Source: Alentia gelatinosa (Eukaryota > Annelida > Polychaeta > Phyllodocida > Polynoidae). From it: a stretch of 64,000 bases of DNA. The notes under the pieces were generated by a model. That model saw only the letters and a program-made list of their open reading frames with translations, did not search any database and had not been told where the DNA came from. Location: positions 3,402,623 to 3,466,622 of the forward strand of contig OX465592.1 in assembly GCA_950022655.1 (NCBI GenBank), given 5' to 3'. The translations under genes and the position numbers were made by a program. Below, in pieces: positions 1 through 9,599 of this stretch (within the stretch, counting starts at the first letter, position 1; each line of letters starts with the position of its first letter).

Positions 1-1
1 T

Positions 2-820
2 GTAATGCAAAGAACACTTGACAATTTCTCGGAATGGGCAGATAATAATATTCTAACTATAAATATTAAAAAAACGAAGTATTGCTGGTTTGTACCAAAG
101 AATAAACTGAATAAGACTAAGGAATTTGATCTGTTTATGTATCTGGAAAAACTTGAGGCTGTAAGCTCATATCAGTACTTAGGTGTGTATTTAGATATGA
201 GTTTGACATTGGAACGGAATAGTAGAAATACAATAAAAAAGGTTAACCATAAGTTATTTATACTAAGACGTATACGATCGCTAATAACTAGAGATGTAGC
301 TTTAAAGATTTATAAACAGGCAGTCCTACCCCTGTTTGATTACGCATCCATTCTCACAGAAGGAACCAATAAAATATGGTTGGCCAAATTGCAAAGACTA
401 CAGAACCGAGCCTTGCGGGTGGTTTTGGATGATGGGGCCATGGTGCACACTGTCGAACAGTTACATGCAATAACGGGAGTCACATTACTGACTAGGCGGA
501 GACAAGAGTTGACCTTGTCCTATATGAGAAAGGTATATATAAAGACCCATGGTCCTGTTGAAACTATACACCATCAAAATGAACTGAGTACTCACGACGA
601 CCTGGAAACTGTAACACAAAGAACAAGAAACTTGCGCTCATCAAAGCATCACAATTTTACTCTAAAAAGACCTCGAACAGAATTTTATAAAAAGGCACCA
701 GAATACAGAGGCTCTAAATTATGGAATGCACAAACTTCAGAACTTAAAGAAGAAACCACTAAATATGCGTTTAAAAAGCATGTTAAGGCACTCGGGCAAA
801 TTCCCGATAAATGGCCATGA
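2..820 (+). CDS. Reverse transcriptase, C-terminal part (CR1/Jockey-like LINE)
   Basis: The frame is open from base 2 to the stop ending at 820; the ATG at 5 is only the first methionine visible, not the real start. The layout after the RT active site is typical of LINE proteins: a W...N.L.IN..KTK stretch (residues 11-25), the YQYLG motif (residues 56-60) of the RT/thumb border, then a helical thumb region with the DYAS and LQRLQNRALR segments (about residues 113-139). The catalytic [YF]xDD motif should lie just left of the window. No frameshift or stop is seen in 271 codons. The clade (CR1 or Jockey superclade) is an inference from motif pattern only. Confidence 0.8.
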   Translation, partial: VMQRTLDNFSEWADNNILTINIKKTKYCWFVPKNKLNKTKEFDLFMYLEKLEAVSSYQYLGVYLDMSLTLERNSRNTIKKVNHKLFILRRIRSLITRDVALKIYKQAVLPLFDYASILTEGTNKIWLAKLQRLQNRALRVVLDDGAMVHTVEQLHAITGVTLLTRRRQELTLSYMRKVYIKTHGPVETIHHQNELSTHDDLETVTQRTRNLRSSKHHNFTLKRPRTEFYKKAPEYRGSKLWNAQTSELKEETTKYAFKKHVKALGQIPDKWP

Positions 821-897
821 GAAAGTAATCAATATCCATATTAGTAGTAAGTCCGTCTTGAGTACTCAATGCTTAGATGATTATATTGACGCAGTGG

Positions 898-921
898 CTC
901 TATTATTATTATTGTTATTAC

Positions 922-950
<29 letters not shown>
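898..950 (+). repeat. (ATT)n microsatellite
   Basis: About 50 bp of ATT/TTA trinucleotides with a few substitutions, in the 3' region of the LINE. It makes a poly-leucine reading frame that is not a gene. Confidence 0.9.
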
Positions 951-952
<2 letters not shown>

Positions 953-1364
953 TATATGTGTGAAAATACTCGAACATGGAGAGTGGCTCCACGTATCAGA
1001 CTCAATCAGGGTGACAGTATAGCAAATTTGTTAATTATATATATGTATTAAATTATAATTGCAGTTGTATAAGTGTTGCCACACTTGTTAAAATAGTTGG
1101 CAGAGTCCTTGGCTATTGCCATAAGAAGTATGACACCGTCCCATATTCCATACCCATACCCATCTAATTCGATCACTATTGGTAATTTGTTGTTAGCATT
1201 ATTATTATTAATATTACCAATAATACTGTATAACTATACACATAGATTGATTTTGCTGGAATAGCGCTGAGCTGATGCCATATGAAAGGTAGGCTCATTG
1301 AAAACCGAATGTAAAAATTTGAATGTGCCTAATAAAAAAAATAAAAAAACAACAAAAAAACACA

Positions 1365-1837
1365 GTATTCCCACTAGGTGGCATCGTTGAGATTAGAGGA
1401 ATCTTTGGGTTGCATTGATGTACGTCTTTAGCACGGGAGGCAGGCCAGTGGATTCTCAAGGCTCTAAGCCTATTTCGTTAAGAGTTCTTCTCCCATAGAG
1501 CAAAGAGAGAGTACAGAATATGACTTAGAGAGTGTGAGATCTTATGAGAGGGGATTCTCAAGGCTTTAAGAATTTGTGTGATAATAAAAAAAAAGAAATC
1601 CGTTACTGAAAAGGGAATAAAACTATGGAAATTATGACACTCTCCTCATTGTGGTCGTAGGAGCAAGCCTCGTTTTACCCACAAAACTATGAAAATTAAT
1701 CTCTTTTTTTAATATACATATAAAGAGGAGTGTTTATTAACATTCTCGATACATGATTTCAATTAAGAAATATGAAGCATGTAATACATGAAAATTGATC
1801 TTAAATTTAAATTTAAAACTATGATAATTTGACGAAC
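1365..1837. other. Intron DNA of the SLC17 gene, no gene seen
   Basis: AT-rich sequence between the LINE tail and SLC17 exon G. Two short direct repeats (TTCTCAAGGCT near 1453 and 1555) are visible. I searched the minus strand for the next SLC17 exon, which should encode transmembrane helices 7-8, and did not find it. Confidence 0.6.
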
Positions 1838-1990
1838 CTGTTTGATGTCGAACTTGAGCACCTCCCGCATGTAGGTTGGGATGTTGGTGAGCATTGTGTA
1901 GGTGCCCCAGTTTGAGCAGGTGTGAGCGGCTATGATGGCCCACACTGCCCGCGAGGTGAAGATCTTCCGCCATGGAATGGGCGGCCGGGC
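1838..1990 (-). CDS. SLC17A5-like: SLC17 exon G (central loop and helix 7)
   Basis: A 153 nt exon of 51 codons, phase 0 at both ends; acceptor AG at 1991-1992, donor GT directly left of 1838 (CAG|gttcgt). It encodes ARPPIPWRKIFTSRAVWAII, then AAHTCSNWGTYTMLTNIPTY and a helix ending in KFDIKQ. This matches the sialin segment where the central cytoplasmic loop enters helix 7 (the family pattern is W..I..S.P.WAI..AH....W..Y.LLT..PTYM). The acceptor and first half of the exon are repeated twice more upstream (see the 133 bp array). Confidence 0.88.
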
Positions 1991-2274
1991 CTTAAAATTA
2001 TACATAAACGACATACTAGGAGCCAAACATATGTTCATCACAGTTTGAACAGGTGTGGGCGGCTATAATGGCCCACACTGCCCGCGAGGTGAAGATCTTC
2101 CGCCATGGAATGGGCGGCCGGGCCTTAAAATTATACGTAAACGACATACTAGGAGCCAAACGTATGTTCATCACAGTTTGAACAGGTGTGAGCGGCTATA
2201 ATGGCCCACACTGCCCGCGAGGTGAAGATCTTCCGCCATGGAATGGGCGGCCGGGCCTTAAAATTATACGTAAA
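1908..2274. repeat. 133 bp tandem array (about 2.75 copies) containing the exon G acceptor
   Basis: Copies begin at 1908, 2041 and 2174. Each contains the polypyrimidine-poor acceptor and about 27 codons of SLC17 exon G. The first copy is continuous with the complete exon. The two upstream copies run out of the exon and hit an in-frame TAG about 9 codons later, so they cannot replace the real exon start. The 133 bp period is not a multiple of three. Confidence 0.9.
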
Positions 2275-2677
2275 AGAGTGAAACGAGTTATTCATATAAA
2301 CCCATTGGTGAGCAATATATAGTTACATACCGCTGCTAGGGGTACAATAATTATGAGTTATGGACCAAGGTTGACGTTTTTTTCCCAGGCTGACGTTTTC
2401 TTCCCAGGCTGACCACATGATCTAGATGATAAATGGTGTAAAAGGACAGGCAAACATGCTTTGAAGGCCTGCAGAATGTAATCAATAAATTGATGCAGCT
2501 ATGACATCACCGTAACATTGTCGCATAGCAGCCTGCATAGCAACCTGCATAGTTCCTGAAACGGGCAGGACGAAAACATAGTGGTTGGAGTTACTCAATA
2601 AGGGCAGGCATGGCTTCTGGGATTATTCTGGATAAAGACATTTTTTTATCGACATTTAAAGATAGGGAAACCAAGTG
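2275..2677. other. SLC17 intron, no gene seen
   Basis: AT-rich intron sequence between exons G and F. A short direct duplication of TGACGTTTT..TTCCCAGGC occurs at 2370-2410. Nothing coding is visible on either strand. Confidence 0.6.
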
Positions 2678-2748
2678 CCAGTAAGGCTTGGAAAGATTAC
2701 TGCCCTTGGCCAAGGCCTTGGGCAGTAATTATTTCAAGCCTTACCTGG
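2678..2748. mobile_element. Fold-back element, 71 bp
   Basis: A near-perfect palindrome: CCAGTAAGGCTTG at the left end pairs with CAAGCCTTACCTGG at the right, and the centre is ATTACTGCCC / GGGCAGTAAT around GGCCAAGGCC. This is the shape of a small MITE or a cruciform-forming hairpin. Confidence 0.7.
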
Positions 2749-2894
2749 TAAAGTGAAAAAACTAAGTTAATACTAAGAGTTAATATGAGATGACGTCATG
2801 TACGCTATCAACCAACTGGATTTACCGAGTAATTTGAATTATTCTTATATCTGCGATCAACTGAAGCAATATTATATATAATAATATATATACA

Positions 2895-3036
2895 GAAACT
2901 GGCTTACTGTCTACGTACGTCAAAAATACGCGGTGAAATTGTTGATCACATACACCCCGATGCCGTAGGCAGAGGGATGCATGTGATCAATAATTTTACC
3001 AAGTATTTTGACTTACAAAGACAGTCAGCCCGTTTC
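2895..3036. mobile_element. Fold-back element, about 142 bp
   Basis: The left arm (GAAACTGGCTTACTGTCT, GTCAAAAATAC, TTGATCACAT) is mirrored by the right arm (ATGTGATCAA, GTATTTTGAC, AGACAGTCAGCCCGTTTC). The centre is a short CCGATGCCGTAGGCAGAGG spacer. No reading frame; a MITE-like insertion in the SLC17 intron. Confidence 0.75.
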
Positions 3037-3164
3037 CGTATTATTATTTACCTAAAAATGGCGAAATTTTACCTGGTCACGTGATCGCATACCCCTTACG
3101 TCACAGTGTGGCGTACGGGTATAAATACGCCATGAGTAGGAGCGGGCAGTATACGTAGTTCATA

Positions 3165-3590
3165 CAGACACAGGTATATAATAATAGCTTACCTTCCGAC
3201 ACTATTTGGATTTCTTATCGAGAGGTGCATCATAAGGCCTACACTGCGCGAAAACCACCAGTTTATATATGTATCCGCCCGGCGTATATAGGTATGATTT
3301 TGCGTATACAAGGTAGTCCTACTTTCCGTTGTGTATACGCCTTGTCTATAGACGTGTAAAATGTATACGACCCGTGTATACATGTCCCGTACACGGTATG
3401 TCTCTTCATATAAACTTTGCAGTAAATACAGCCACTACGCTAACGTCTAGAATATTAAACGTGTCAATATATAGCCGATACATGCACTTAAGGATGGCAT
3501 ATATATGAATAAACTGGGTTTTTCGCACAGTGCTATAAGCTATTTTCCACTGTTCAACAAAAACGGTATAGATTTTTTGGGTTCTCAATT
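3165..3590. mobile_element. TATACGCC-rich dispersed element, copy 1
   Basis: Rich in TATACGCC/GGCGTATA and containing GAAAACCACCAGTTTATA. The same words occur in inverted order at 10890-11135, and a second diverged half (GAATAAACTGGGTTTTTCGC near 3505) follows here. I read this as a non-autonomous element with inverted ends. Boundaries are approximate. Confidence 0.5.
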
Positions 3591-3727
3591 GGCTGTCACC
3601 GATCTACAGTCAAGAACCAAGACGGACCCTTAACACTGCTGGCACACAATAGAAATGGGCTTTTAGAAGAACTCAGAAAATCTACGCCATTTTCGTCAGC
3701 TGAAGGAAACAGCCTTTACCGCAGACC
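3591..3727. mobile_element. CCATTGGCCGA-type fold-back element, partial copy
   Basis: Keeps the centre and right arm of the family that is complete at 26551-26747: TCACCGATCTACAGTC, CTCAGAAAATCTACGCC and CATTTTCGTCAGCTGAAGG. The left arm is missing. Confidence 0.65.
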
Positions 3728-4054
3728 TTTTGGAGTTCCGTGGAACTCCAAAACCCTCCATAGCAGTAATTGGGGTATCCAGGAGGGTGGTTGTGGCCCC
3801 TAAGATTCGAGGTCAACTCTGGACCGTAGAACTAGGCCCAAGGCGCAATACATATCATGTAAGGAGGTCAGGGTGAAGGTCGGGGTTTGCTGCGAATACA
3901 GTCATTGGCTACTGGGTCTACTCTATTCCTTATATGGACTTAGTGTAATGGGACAACTCCATGCTGGGATAGGCGATATAAACAGGAAACTCTCTCTATT
4001 GGTGCCTGTAATATTGTATAATGCTAGGACTAGACACAGGTATTGCTGACGTAC
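3728..4054. other. SLC17 intron, no gene seen
   Basis: Intron between exons F and G on the minus strand. Includes a small GGAGTTCCGTGGAACTCC palindrome at 3733-3750. No exon-like frame was found. Confidence 0.6.
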
Positions 4055-4188
4055 CTTGGTAGGCCTGCTGATATCCCCAATCGATGTTTCGATGTAGTCC
4101 CGCTCGGTGTCGCTGATGTAGAGGTGCTGGCCTGGGCTGTCGGCCACCAGAATCATCCACATGATGAACCAAATGAGGCAGAACAGAC
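4055..4188 (-). CDS. SLC17A5-like: SLC17 exon F (helix 6 and start of the central loop)
   Basis: A 134 nt exon; acceptor AG at 4189-4190 (ttaacccgtcag), donor AAG|gtacgt to the left of 4055. Two bases complete the codon begun in exon E, then 44 codons follow and the exon ends in phase 0. It encodes GLFCLIWFIMWMILVADSPG (helix 6, with the family D[ST]P motif) followed by QHLYISDTERDYIETSIGD, the short amphipathic segment that begins the cytoplasmic loop; compare [20 protein letters not shown] in human sialin. The first 15 or so codons and the acceptor are copied nine more times upstream. Confidence 0.9.
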
Positions 4189-5116
4189 CTGACGGGTTAA
4201 ATAGGAGCGAATTAAAACTATAATAAACACATCTCTATGAGGCCACCAGAATCATCCACATGATGAACCAAATGAGGCAGAACAGACCTGACGGGTTAAA
4301 TAGGAGCGAATTAAAACCATAATAAACACATCTCTATGAGGCCACCAGAATCATCCACACGATGAACCAAATGAGGCAGAACAGACCTGACGGGTTAAAT
4401 AGGAGCGAATTAAAACTATAATAAACACATCTCTATGAGGCCACCAGAATCATCCACATGATGAACCAAATGAGGCAGAACAGACCTGACGGGTTAAATA
4501 GGAGCGAATTAAAACCATAATAAACACATCTCTATGAGGCCACCAGAATCATCCACACGATGAACCAAATGAGGCAGAACAGACCTGACGGGTTAAATAG
4601 GAGCGAATTAAAACTATAATAAACACATCTCTATGAGGCCACCAGAATCATCCACATGATGAACCAAATGAGGCAGAACAGACCTGACGGGTTAAATAGG
4701 AGCGAATTAAAACCATAATAAACACATCTCTATGAGGCCACCAGAATCATCCACACGATGAACCAAATGAGGCAGAACAGACCTGACGGGTTAAATAGGA
4801 GCGAATTAAAACTATAATAAACACATCTCTATGAGGCCACCAGAATCATCCACATGATGAACCAAATGAGGCAGAACAGACCTGACGGGTTAAATAGGAG
4901 CGAATTAAAACTATAATAAACACATCTCTATGAGGCCACCAGAATCACCCACATGATGAACCAAATGAGGCAGAACAGACCTGACGGGTTAAATAGGAGC
5001 GAATTAAAACCATAATAAACACATCTCTATGAGGCCACCAGAATCATCCACACGATGAACCAAATGAGGCAGAACAGACCTGACGGGTTAAATAAGAGCG
5101 AATTAAAACCATAATT
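4142..5116. repeat. 99 bp tandem array (about 10 copies) containing the exon F acceptor
   Basis: Copies begin with GGCCACCAGAATC at 4142, 4241, 4340, 4439, 4538, 4637, 4736, 4835, 4934 and 5033, an exact 99 bp period. Each unit holds, on the minus strand, a complete 3' splice site plus the first codons of SLC17 exon F. Two variants alternate for most of the array (CATGATG with AAAACCA, CACGATG with AAAACTA), giving a 198 bp higher-order unit. In the nine upstream copies the frame leaves the exon at GTGGCCTCATAG and stops at once. Near-identity of units implies recent homogenisation. Confidence 0.95.
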
Positions 5117-5440
5117 TTAGAAGATTATCATATGAGAGAATTTAGTTTGATAAATTGTATTTAGTAAAAGTAAGGTTGATAGATCTCATAAATCAATGGC
5201 TCATGTATTCATTATTTGCGTATCTTTATTCCTATCTTTTTTTCTTTTGCATTATATGTGAGTATGAATGAATGTTTTATGTCCATTGTGTTCCATGTAT
5301 ATAGTTCCGACTACTCTATGGAAGAACACCTATTTTTACTCTTGCAGTTAATGTATGTCGTAAAGTTTACCTTTAATTAATTTTTAAAATGTATAACCAT
5401 AGTATTATTGCTCAGAAAACACCCCTTATGACTTACATAA
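5117..5440. other. SLC17 intron, no gene seen
   Basis: AT-rich sequence to the right of the exon F array. No repeat family or coding frame recognised. Confidence 0.6.
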
Positions 5441-5500
5441 GTGATAGATGTACACCTGATGAAGGTATACAAGCCGAAACCAACCTATCTATTGTAAGCC
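5440..5500 (+). ncRNA. Hammerhead-like ribozyme core motif
   Basis: Contains CTGATGA (5458-5464), a GG...GCC closing stem around TATACAA, then GAAACC. An ATAGAT about 16 nt before the core and an ATCTAT after it could form an outer stem. This is the conserved order of a hammerhead ribozyme (CUGAUGA, stem II, GAAA). Such motifs are known from Penelope-like retroelements, but no such protein is seen here. The stem next to the cleavage site could not be confirmed by eye. Confidence 0.35.
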
Positions 5501-5753
5501 TACTAAGAATTAAACAATAAATATTTATAAAAAAAATTACCCGGTGTTTGTTGGTTATGTGATAAATTCAAACTATATAAAAAAAAATGATGATAACAAA
5601 ATCTCTATGAGGTCATATAAACTTCTTTTATCAAGTAATATCGGTAACTGAGGAACGTCATGAGATACCTCAAATGTCACTGCCTCTGCTGTCAAAAGAA
5701 ATCTGTGGAACTGCTGGGATCTTGGTCCGTTCTCAAGCTAATAACTTTACCAT

Positions 5754-5917
5754 ATACAGCAGAACCCCGCCTAACAGGCGCCCCCTGCAACTGGAACACC
5801 GTGTTAACGGACACCTTTGCTTAGATGTATATTTTAACCCCGTGTAAGCTGACACCCCGTCTAAGGGCACACTTTGCCCAGAACGAAGGGTGTCCGCTTA
5901 CGCAGGGTTCTACTGTA
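5754..5917. mobile_element. CCCCGC-end MITE, complete copy
   Basis: Begins with ATACAGCAGAACCCCGCC and ends with the inverted form GCAGGGTTCTACTGTA. Interior words such as GTGTTAACGGACACC and GTGTAAGCTGACACCCCG are repeats of the terminal motif. The same ends occur at 20405, 21391-22028, 25107-25292, 30132 and 62930. Confidence 0.75.
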
Positions 5918-6018
5918 CATATATGTACATATATAAATGTGTATATGTTTCCCCTACAACTAACAGCGCAAATATTAATATCTGCGCTGTAAAAAGGAGT
6001 GATTTTAACAATACTCAC

Positions 6019-6114
6019 CACATACGTAGAAAATAGACGGCCACCCGCCAGCGAACCCCGCGTCACAGAGCAGACCGGAAACCGGAAGTGTGATGACATT
6101 CCCGATCTGAGCAC
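6019..6114 (-). CDS. SLC17A5-like: SLC17 exon E (helix 5 region)
   Basis: A 96 nt exon: acceptor ccaccag with AG at 6115-6116, donor gtgagt at 6018-6013. Two bases complete a glycine codon from exon D, 31 codons follow, and the exon ends in phase 1. It encodes [20 protein letters not shown] and [11 protein letters not shown], matching the sialin segment [20 protein letters not shown]. The run of small residues (G, S, L) is typical of SLC17 helix 5. Confidence 0.9.
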
Positions 6115-6119
6115 CTGGT

Positions 6120-6836
6120 GGGAACAGCAAGTACTAACAACAACTCCGAGGCATATATTGCATGATAAATCTCAAATCTCATGCGACACTCCCAGGTACA
6201 AGGAATCGAAGTCGCTCTCCAAGTTTCTATTCAAAAGCGAAATGTCTGCATCCCTTGTTATCAATTTATTCATTGTCATCGTTTACTGTTACTCAGTATC
6301 ACATTGGATATTTGGAAGGGAATTACATGATAGATTAAATCTCTGTTGGAAAAATCTAGCACTAAGTATGAGACATACGGACAGCTACCTTGCATTCATA
6401 CATAAACAACTCAAGATAAATTCATCTATGATACCAAGTAAAGTTAGCATCAACCTTGTTAACAGTGGAAAAGAAGCCCTCTTTTAGTACCTTTTTGCTA
6501 AGCTTGTTATAAGAATATTGTGAGTTATAATTTGCTATGAATCAAGAAATCTGAGTAAAACACTTCTGTAAGTGATATTTTATTACTTTTCAGGTATGGA
6601 CACCCTGAACCTTACTTGGCACTTCTGAATATTCTCTGTACTTTATGAATCAATTTTTTTTCTTCTTTATTTTTTGTCAATTTCTATTGAGGGATTATCT
6701 TATGTAGTACCACAGAGTTCTTCAACTCGGGCCCTATACGTAAGTAGCTCGTCAAAAATTTCAGAAATTCTGCGTACGTACTTTATGGATGGCCCCTTAT
6801 TGAACTTAAGATACATGTTCTGATGTAAATACTCAC
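6120..6836. other. SLC17 intron, no gene seen
   Basis: Intron between exons D and E. A plus-strand open frame of 162 codons passes through here and through exon E, but it has no recognisable domain and is antisense to the SLC17 exon; I treat it as chance. Confidence 0.6.
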
Positions 6837-6924
6837 CGGCGAATGTGAAGCCTATGAGTTTACTTCTCTCCAATGGCGGCGCCCACTTCGACCAGATGCA
6901 GTTCATGGCCGGAAACACCACACC
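6837..6924 (-). CDS. SLC17A5-like: SLC17 exon D (substrate-pathway loop and helix 4-5 signature)
   Basis: An 88 nt exon; acceptor AG at 6925-6926 (ctgctactag), donor gtgagt at 6836-6831. It starts in phase 0 and ends in phase 1 after 29 codons. It encodes [20 protein letters not shown] then [10 protein letters not shown]. This is the best-conserved block of the SLC17 family (human sialin: [20 protein letters not shown]). The histidine that the human protein has after FPAM (His183) is asparagine here, see findings. Confidence 0.92.
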
Positions 6925-7129
6925 CTAGTAGCAGGGAACAGAACTATAATATACTGGAACACGGTATTATCCCAATCAGTCGAAAGTTTCTCATATATCT
7001 ATTTTCATGTTTATTGTCAAACAAGGAAAGGTGTAAACTAAATATGGCCAATTCTGTAAGAAAACCTCAACAAATAAATCAGTAAACACTGATCTAGATA
7101 GGGCACATAGCTATTGTGTTATGGAGGTG

Positions 7130-7500
7130 GGCATCCCCCCACCTCGAAGCTAAACAAAGCACCAGGTGGCGGGTCCAGTTATCAATCGATTTTACCTTAA
7201 AAATCTTTCGTTTGCCATAAAAGGGTTTTAGCCTCTTCTCACGATTATCTATAGATTATGATAGTAGATAATAATGGTTGTCCCCTGACTACAGTGGCGC
7301 TATTTTACAATTTCCTGGCGGATGATGGCGGAACTAATAATCACTCTGTGCCCTATATATTATTAATGATATCGAAAATCTTGTCGAGAAATAACCTTTA
7401 AAATAGAAGCAGACATGATAATGTTCTATACTCCAATTCGGCCAATTTGTTCATTAGTAATTAGGGATAATGTAGATGATAACTTTCTTCTCTTCGGTCT
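7130..7500. other. SLC17 intron, no gene seen
   Basis: Intron between exons C and D up to the next fold-back element. No coding frame or known repeat was recognised. Confidence 0.55.
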
Positions 7501-7758
7501 GGGGTTCAATAAAATGGAAAATATTGCTCTAGTGGGATACACTTGACAAATGATGTCATTTGCTAATGTAGAAGTAATTTAGACGGGCAGGGTAGGATAA
7601 ATTCTAAACCAAACTCGAGTTAGTCGTGTTATTGTTCATCGCACTCCAGCAAGATCGCGTATTACTGCTTTCGGCTTCGCCTCGTGCAGTAATACATGAT
7701 CTTGCCGTCGTGTGATAAACGACAACACGACTAACTCTTGTTTGGTTTCTCCATAATA
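7490..7758. mobile_element. Long fold-back MITE next to the exon C donor
   Basis: The hairpin at about 7615-7735 has arms GAGTTAGTCGTGTTATTGTT and AACGACAACACGACTAACTC, with GGCTTCGCCTCG in its loop. A closely related copy with the same left flank (GGGATACACTTGACAAATGA) is at 32610-32855. The right end (TTTGGTTTCTCC) stops within about 10 bp of the 5' splice site of SLC17 exon C. Confidence 0.8.
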
Positions 7759-7763
7759 CTCAC

Positions 7764-7885
7764 CTCTCCTAGACCCATGATAACACGCAGGGCCACCACC
7801 ATATAGGGGCTGACAGTGGCGCCAACTGGTGTCAGGAAGGTAGCTAGCATTGTAATAAACATTGACCATCCGAGTACACGTTTAC
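7764..7885 (-). CDS. SLC17A5-like: SLC17 exon C (helices 3 and 4)
   Basis: A 122 nt exon; acceptor tttttag with AG at 7886-7887, donor gtgagt at 7763-7758. Two bases complete the glycine codon of exon B, then 40 codons, ending in phase 0. It encodes KRVLGWSMFITMLATFLTPV, GATVSPYMVVALRVIMGLGE, matching [20 protein letters not shown] and the RALEGLGEG signature of sialin. Confidence 0.92.
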
Positions 7886-7929
7886 CTAAAAACCAAAGAA
7901 AAAGAACCAACAAATTGAGATGAGTATAG

Positions 7930-8690
7930 CAGGATCCTGTTCAACATGGATTTAACCCTCTAGAGAGGAGTGTCTGCTACAGTGCTGCGTAAGTACGTAC
8001 ACTGCCAACCAGGGCCCTGTTTTTCAGTCACGACATAATCTTAGTCTTGTAAGCTGAGATATCTCAGCGATTGTAAGACATTTTGCAAGACAAAAGATGG
8101 CCGGTGTGCTATAGACAGTATTGTAGTGCACCACGTGAGATCGCCGCGAAAAGTGTCTCAAGTCTAGAATTGTCTTAGGTTCTATCACAGAACAAGGGGC
8201 CCTTTTTGGTAATTTCGGTGTATCGGTAAGGCGGATCTTCTTCATATTTGATACGATTATAGGTTATATATTCCCCAAACTGGTGTTAAAATTTCGTGGC
8301 TTAATTCCTACAGAACCCTTTGCCAACTATCTATCTACTCTGTGCTCCAGTCTAACTGACTGCGGTTCACACTGCTCCACTCGATCTACATGCGGGTAAC
8401 TTTTGGTATCGCCGCTTTTGACACTAGAAGTTGGGTACACTGGCCACCAGAACATACATTTGCTATGACGAAATTCAAACGCCAATATCTTCGGATCGAA
8501 GTTGCCAATCTTCTTCATATTTGGTATATTTATAGTTTATATGTATACCATACTCCTATAAAATTTCATCGCTTAATTCCTACGGGAATTGAAGTTGCGC
8601 ATTCGGTACGAACTTGGTTTCTCCTAAGTAACTTTGCAGTAAACATATGACACAATGAAGAAATGTCTTAAAAAAAAAAAAGAAGGTTTG
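7930..8690. other. SLC17 intron with a duplicated segment
   Basis: Intron between B and C. The stretch TCTTCATATTTG..ACGATTATAGG with ...GTTAAAATTTCGTGGCTTAATTCC (8235-8310) recurs at 8510-8580 and again at 51365-51440, so it is a dispersed repeat. No coding sequence found. Confidence 0.55.
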
Positions 8691-8695
8691 CTCAC

Positions 8696-8810
8696 CTCCC
8701 CAGCGCTCGGACAGCACTCCCCCGATCACCTGTGTGAGGAGGTAGCCCCAGTAAAAGGCACCGAGAATGATGCCCTGAGTCTTCTTCGGCCAGGGGTACT
8801 CTCCATCCAG
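8696..8810 (-). CDS. SLC17A5-like: SLC17 exon B (helix 2)
   Basis: A 115 nt exon; acceptor ctggtttcag (AG at 8811-8812), donor gtgagc at 8695 and below. It starts in phase 0 and ends in phase 1 after 38 codons. It encodes LDGEYPWPKKTQGIILGAFY and WGYLLTQVIGGVLSERWG. This is the SLC17 helix 2 signature (W....QG.ILG.FF.GY..TQ..GG). Confidence 0.92.
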
Positions 8811-8849
8811 CTGAAACCAGCAGGTAACAACATCGTTATCTCAACCCTA

Positions 8850-9296
8850 GGACCTGTTTCACTAGTTTGCTGACATGTCTGTGACACCATACAGACATTG
8901 GGGTTGTCTAGTTTCATGATAATACAAGTAGCTGCCCTTGGGAAAAGACCGACCCCAAACATAAGAATTAGACAAATCTAGACACATCATGGACCTGTTT
9001 CACTAGTTTTGTGACATGTCTTTGACACTATACAGACATTGGGGTTGTCTAGTTTCGTGACAATACAAATAGCTGCCCTTGGGAAAAGACAGACCCCACA
9101 CATAAAAATTAGACAAATCTACACATCATGGACCTGTTTCACTAGTTTTGTGACAAAAGTGTTAGACAGACATGAAAAGTGGTACCAATAGTGCATGCAA
9201 GAACGGACAAAACGAAGTCTAAAGTCAAGTTCTTATGAAACCGGACACACCATCTAGACGCCATCTAGACATGTCACGAAACTAGTGAAACAGGTC
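8850..9296. mobile_element. Fold-back element with internal 140 bp duplications
   Basis: The left end GGACCTGTTTCACTAGTTT is matched by the inverted right end AAACTAGTGAAACAGGTCC. Between them a unit of about 140 bp starting with GACCTGTTTCACTAG occurs at 8851, 8994 and 9131 (last one partial). A diverged fragment of the same end is at 51250. Confidence 0.8.
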
Positions 9297-9599
9297 CCTG
9301 GTCTTCCCCCCATAGACCTAACCATGGGAACTCGTACTCAAGGCCCAAGGAGTATTGTAGAGGAAATACTAAATGGTGTCACAAATTTTAAACAAATAGT
9401 ATGGATTCTTTTCAATTACATTTTTTTTATTTCAACACAAAGACAATTTGACCATACTAGTGGTTTCATGCTATAGTTATATAATTAATTACTAATCTCA
9501 CCTCTAGTATTTAACCCCAAAGACTTAACATTAGGAACTCGTACCCAATGCCCATGGAGTATTTAGAAAAAATTATCCATGGGGGATTATGTCACAAAA

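Larger units (their letters stand above)
1..1364 (+). mobile_element. Non-LTR retrotransposon (LINE), truncated by the window edge
   Basis: The 3' part of a LINE runs in from the left edge: the C-terminal end of a reverse-transcriptase reading frame (stop at 820), then an AT-rich 3' region with an ATT microsatellite, ending in an A-rich tail around 1330-1364. The reading frame is intact in the visible part, so the copy is fairly young. It lies antisense to the SLC17 gene, probably inside its intron after exon G. The exact 3' end and the target duplication could not be fixed. Confidence 0.75.

Noticed and set aside
5999..6487. A 162-codon plus-strand open frame
   Set aside because: Antisense to SLC17 exon E in its first part and without any domain.
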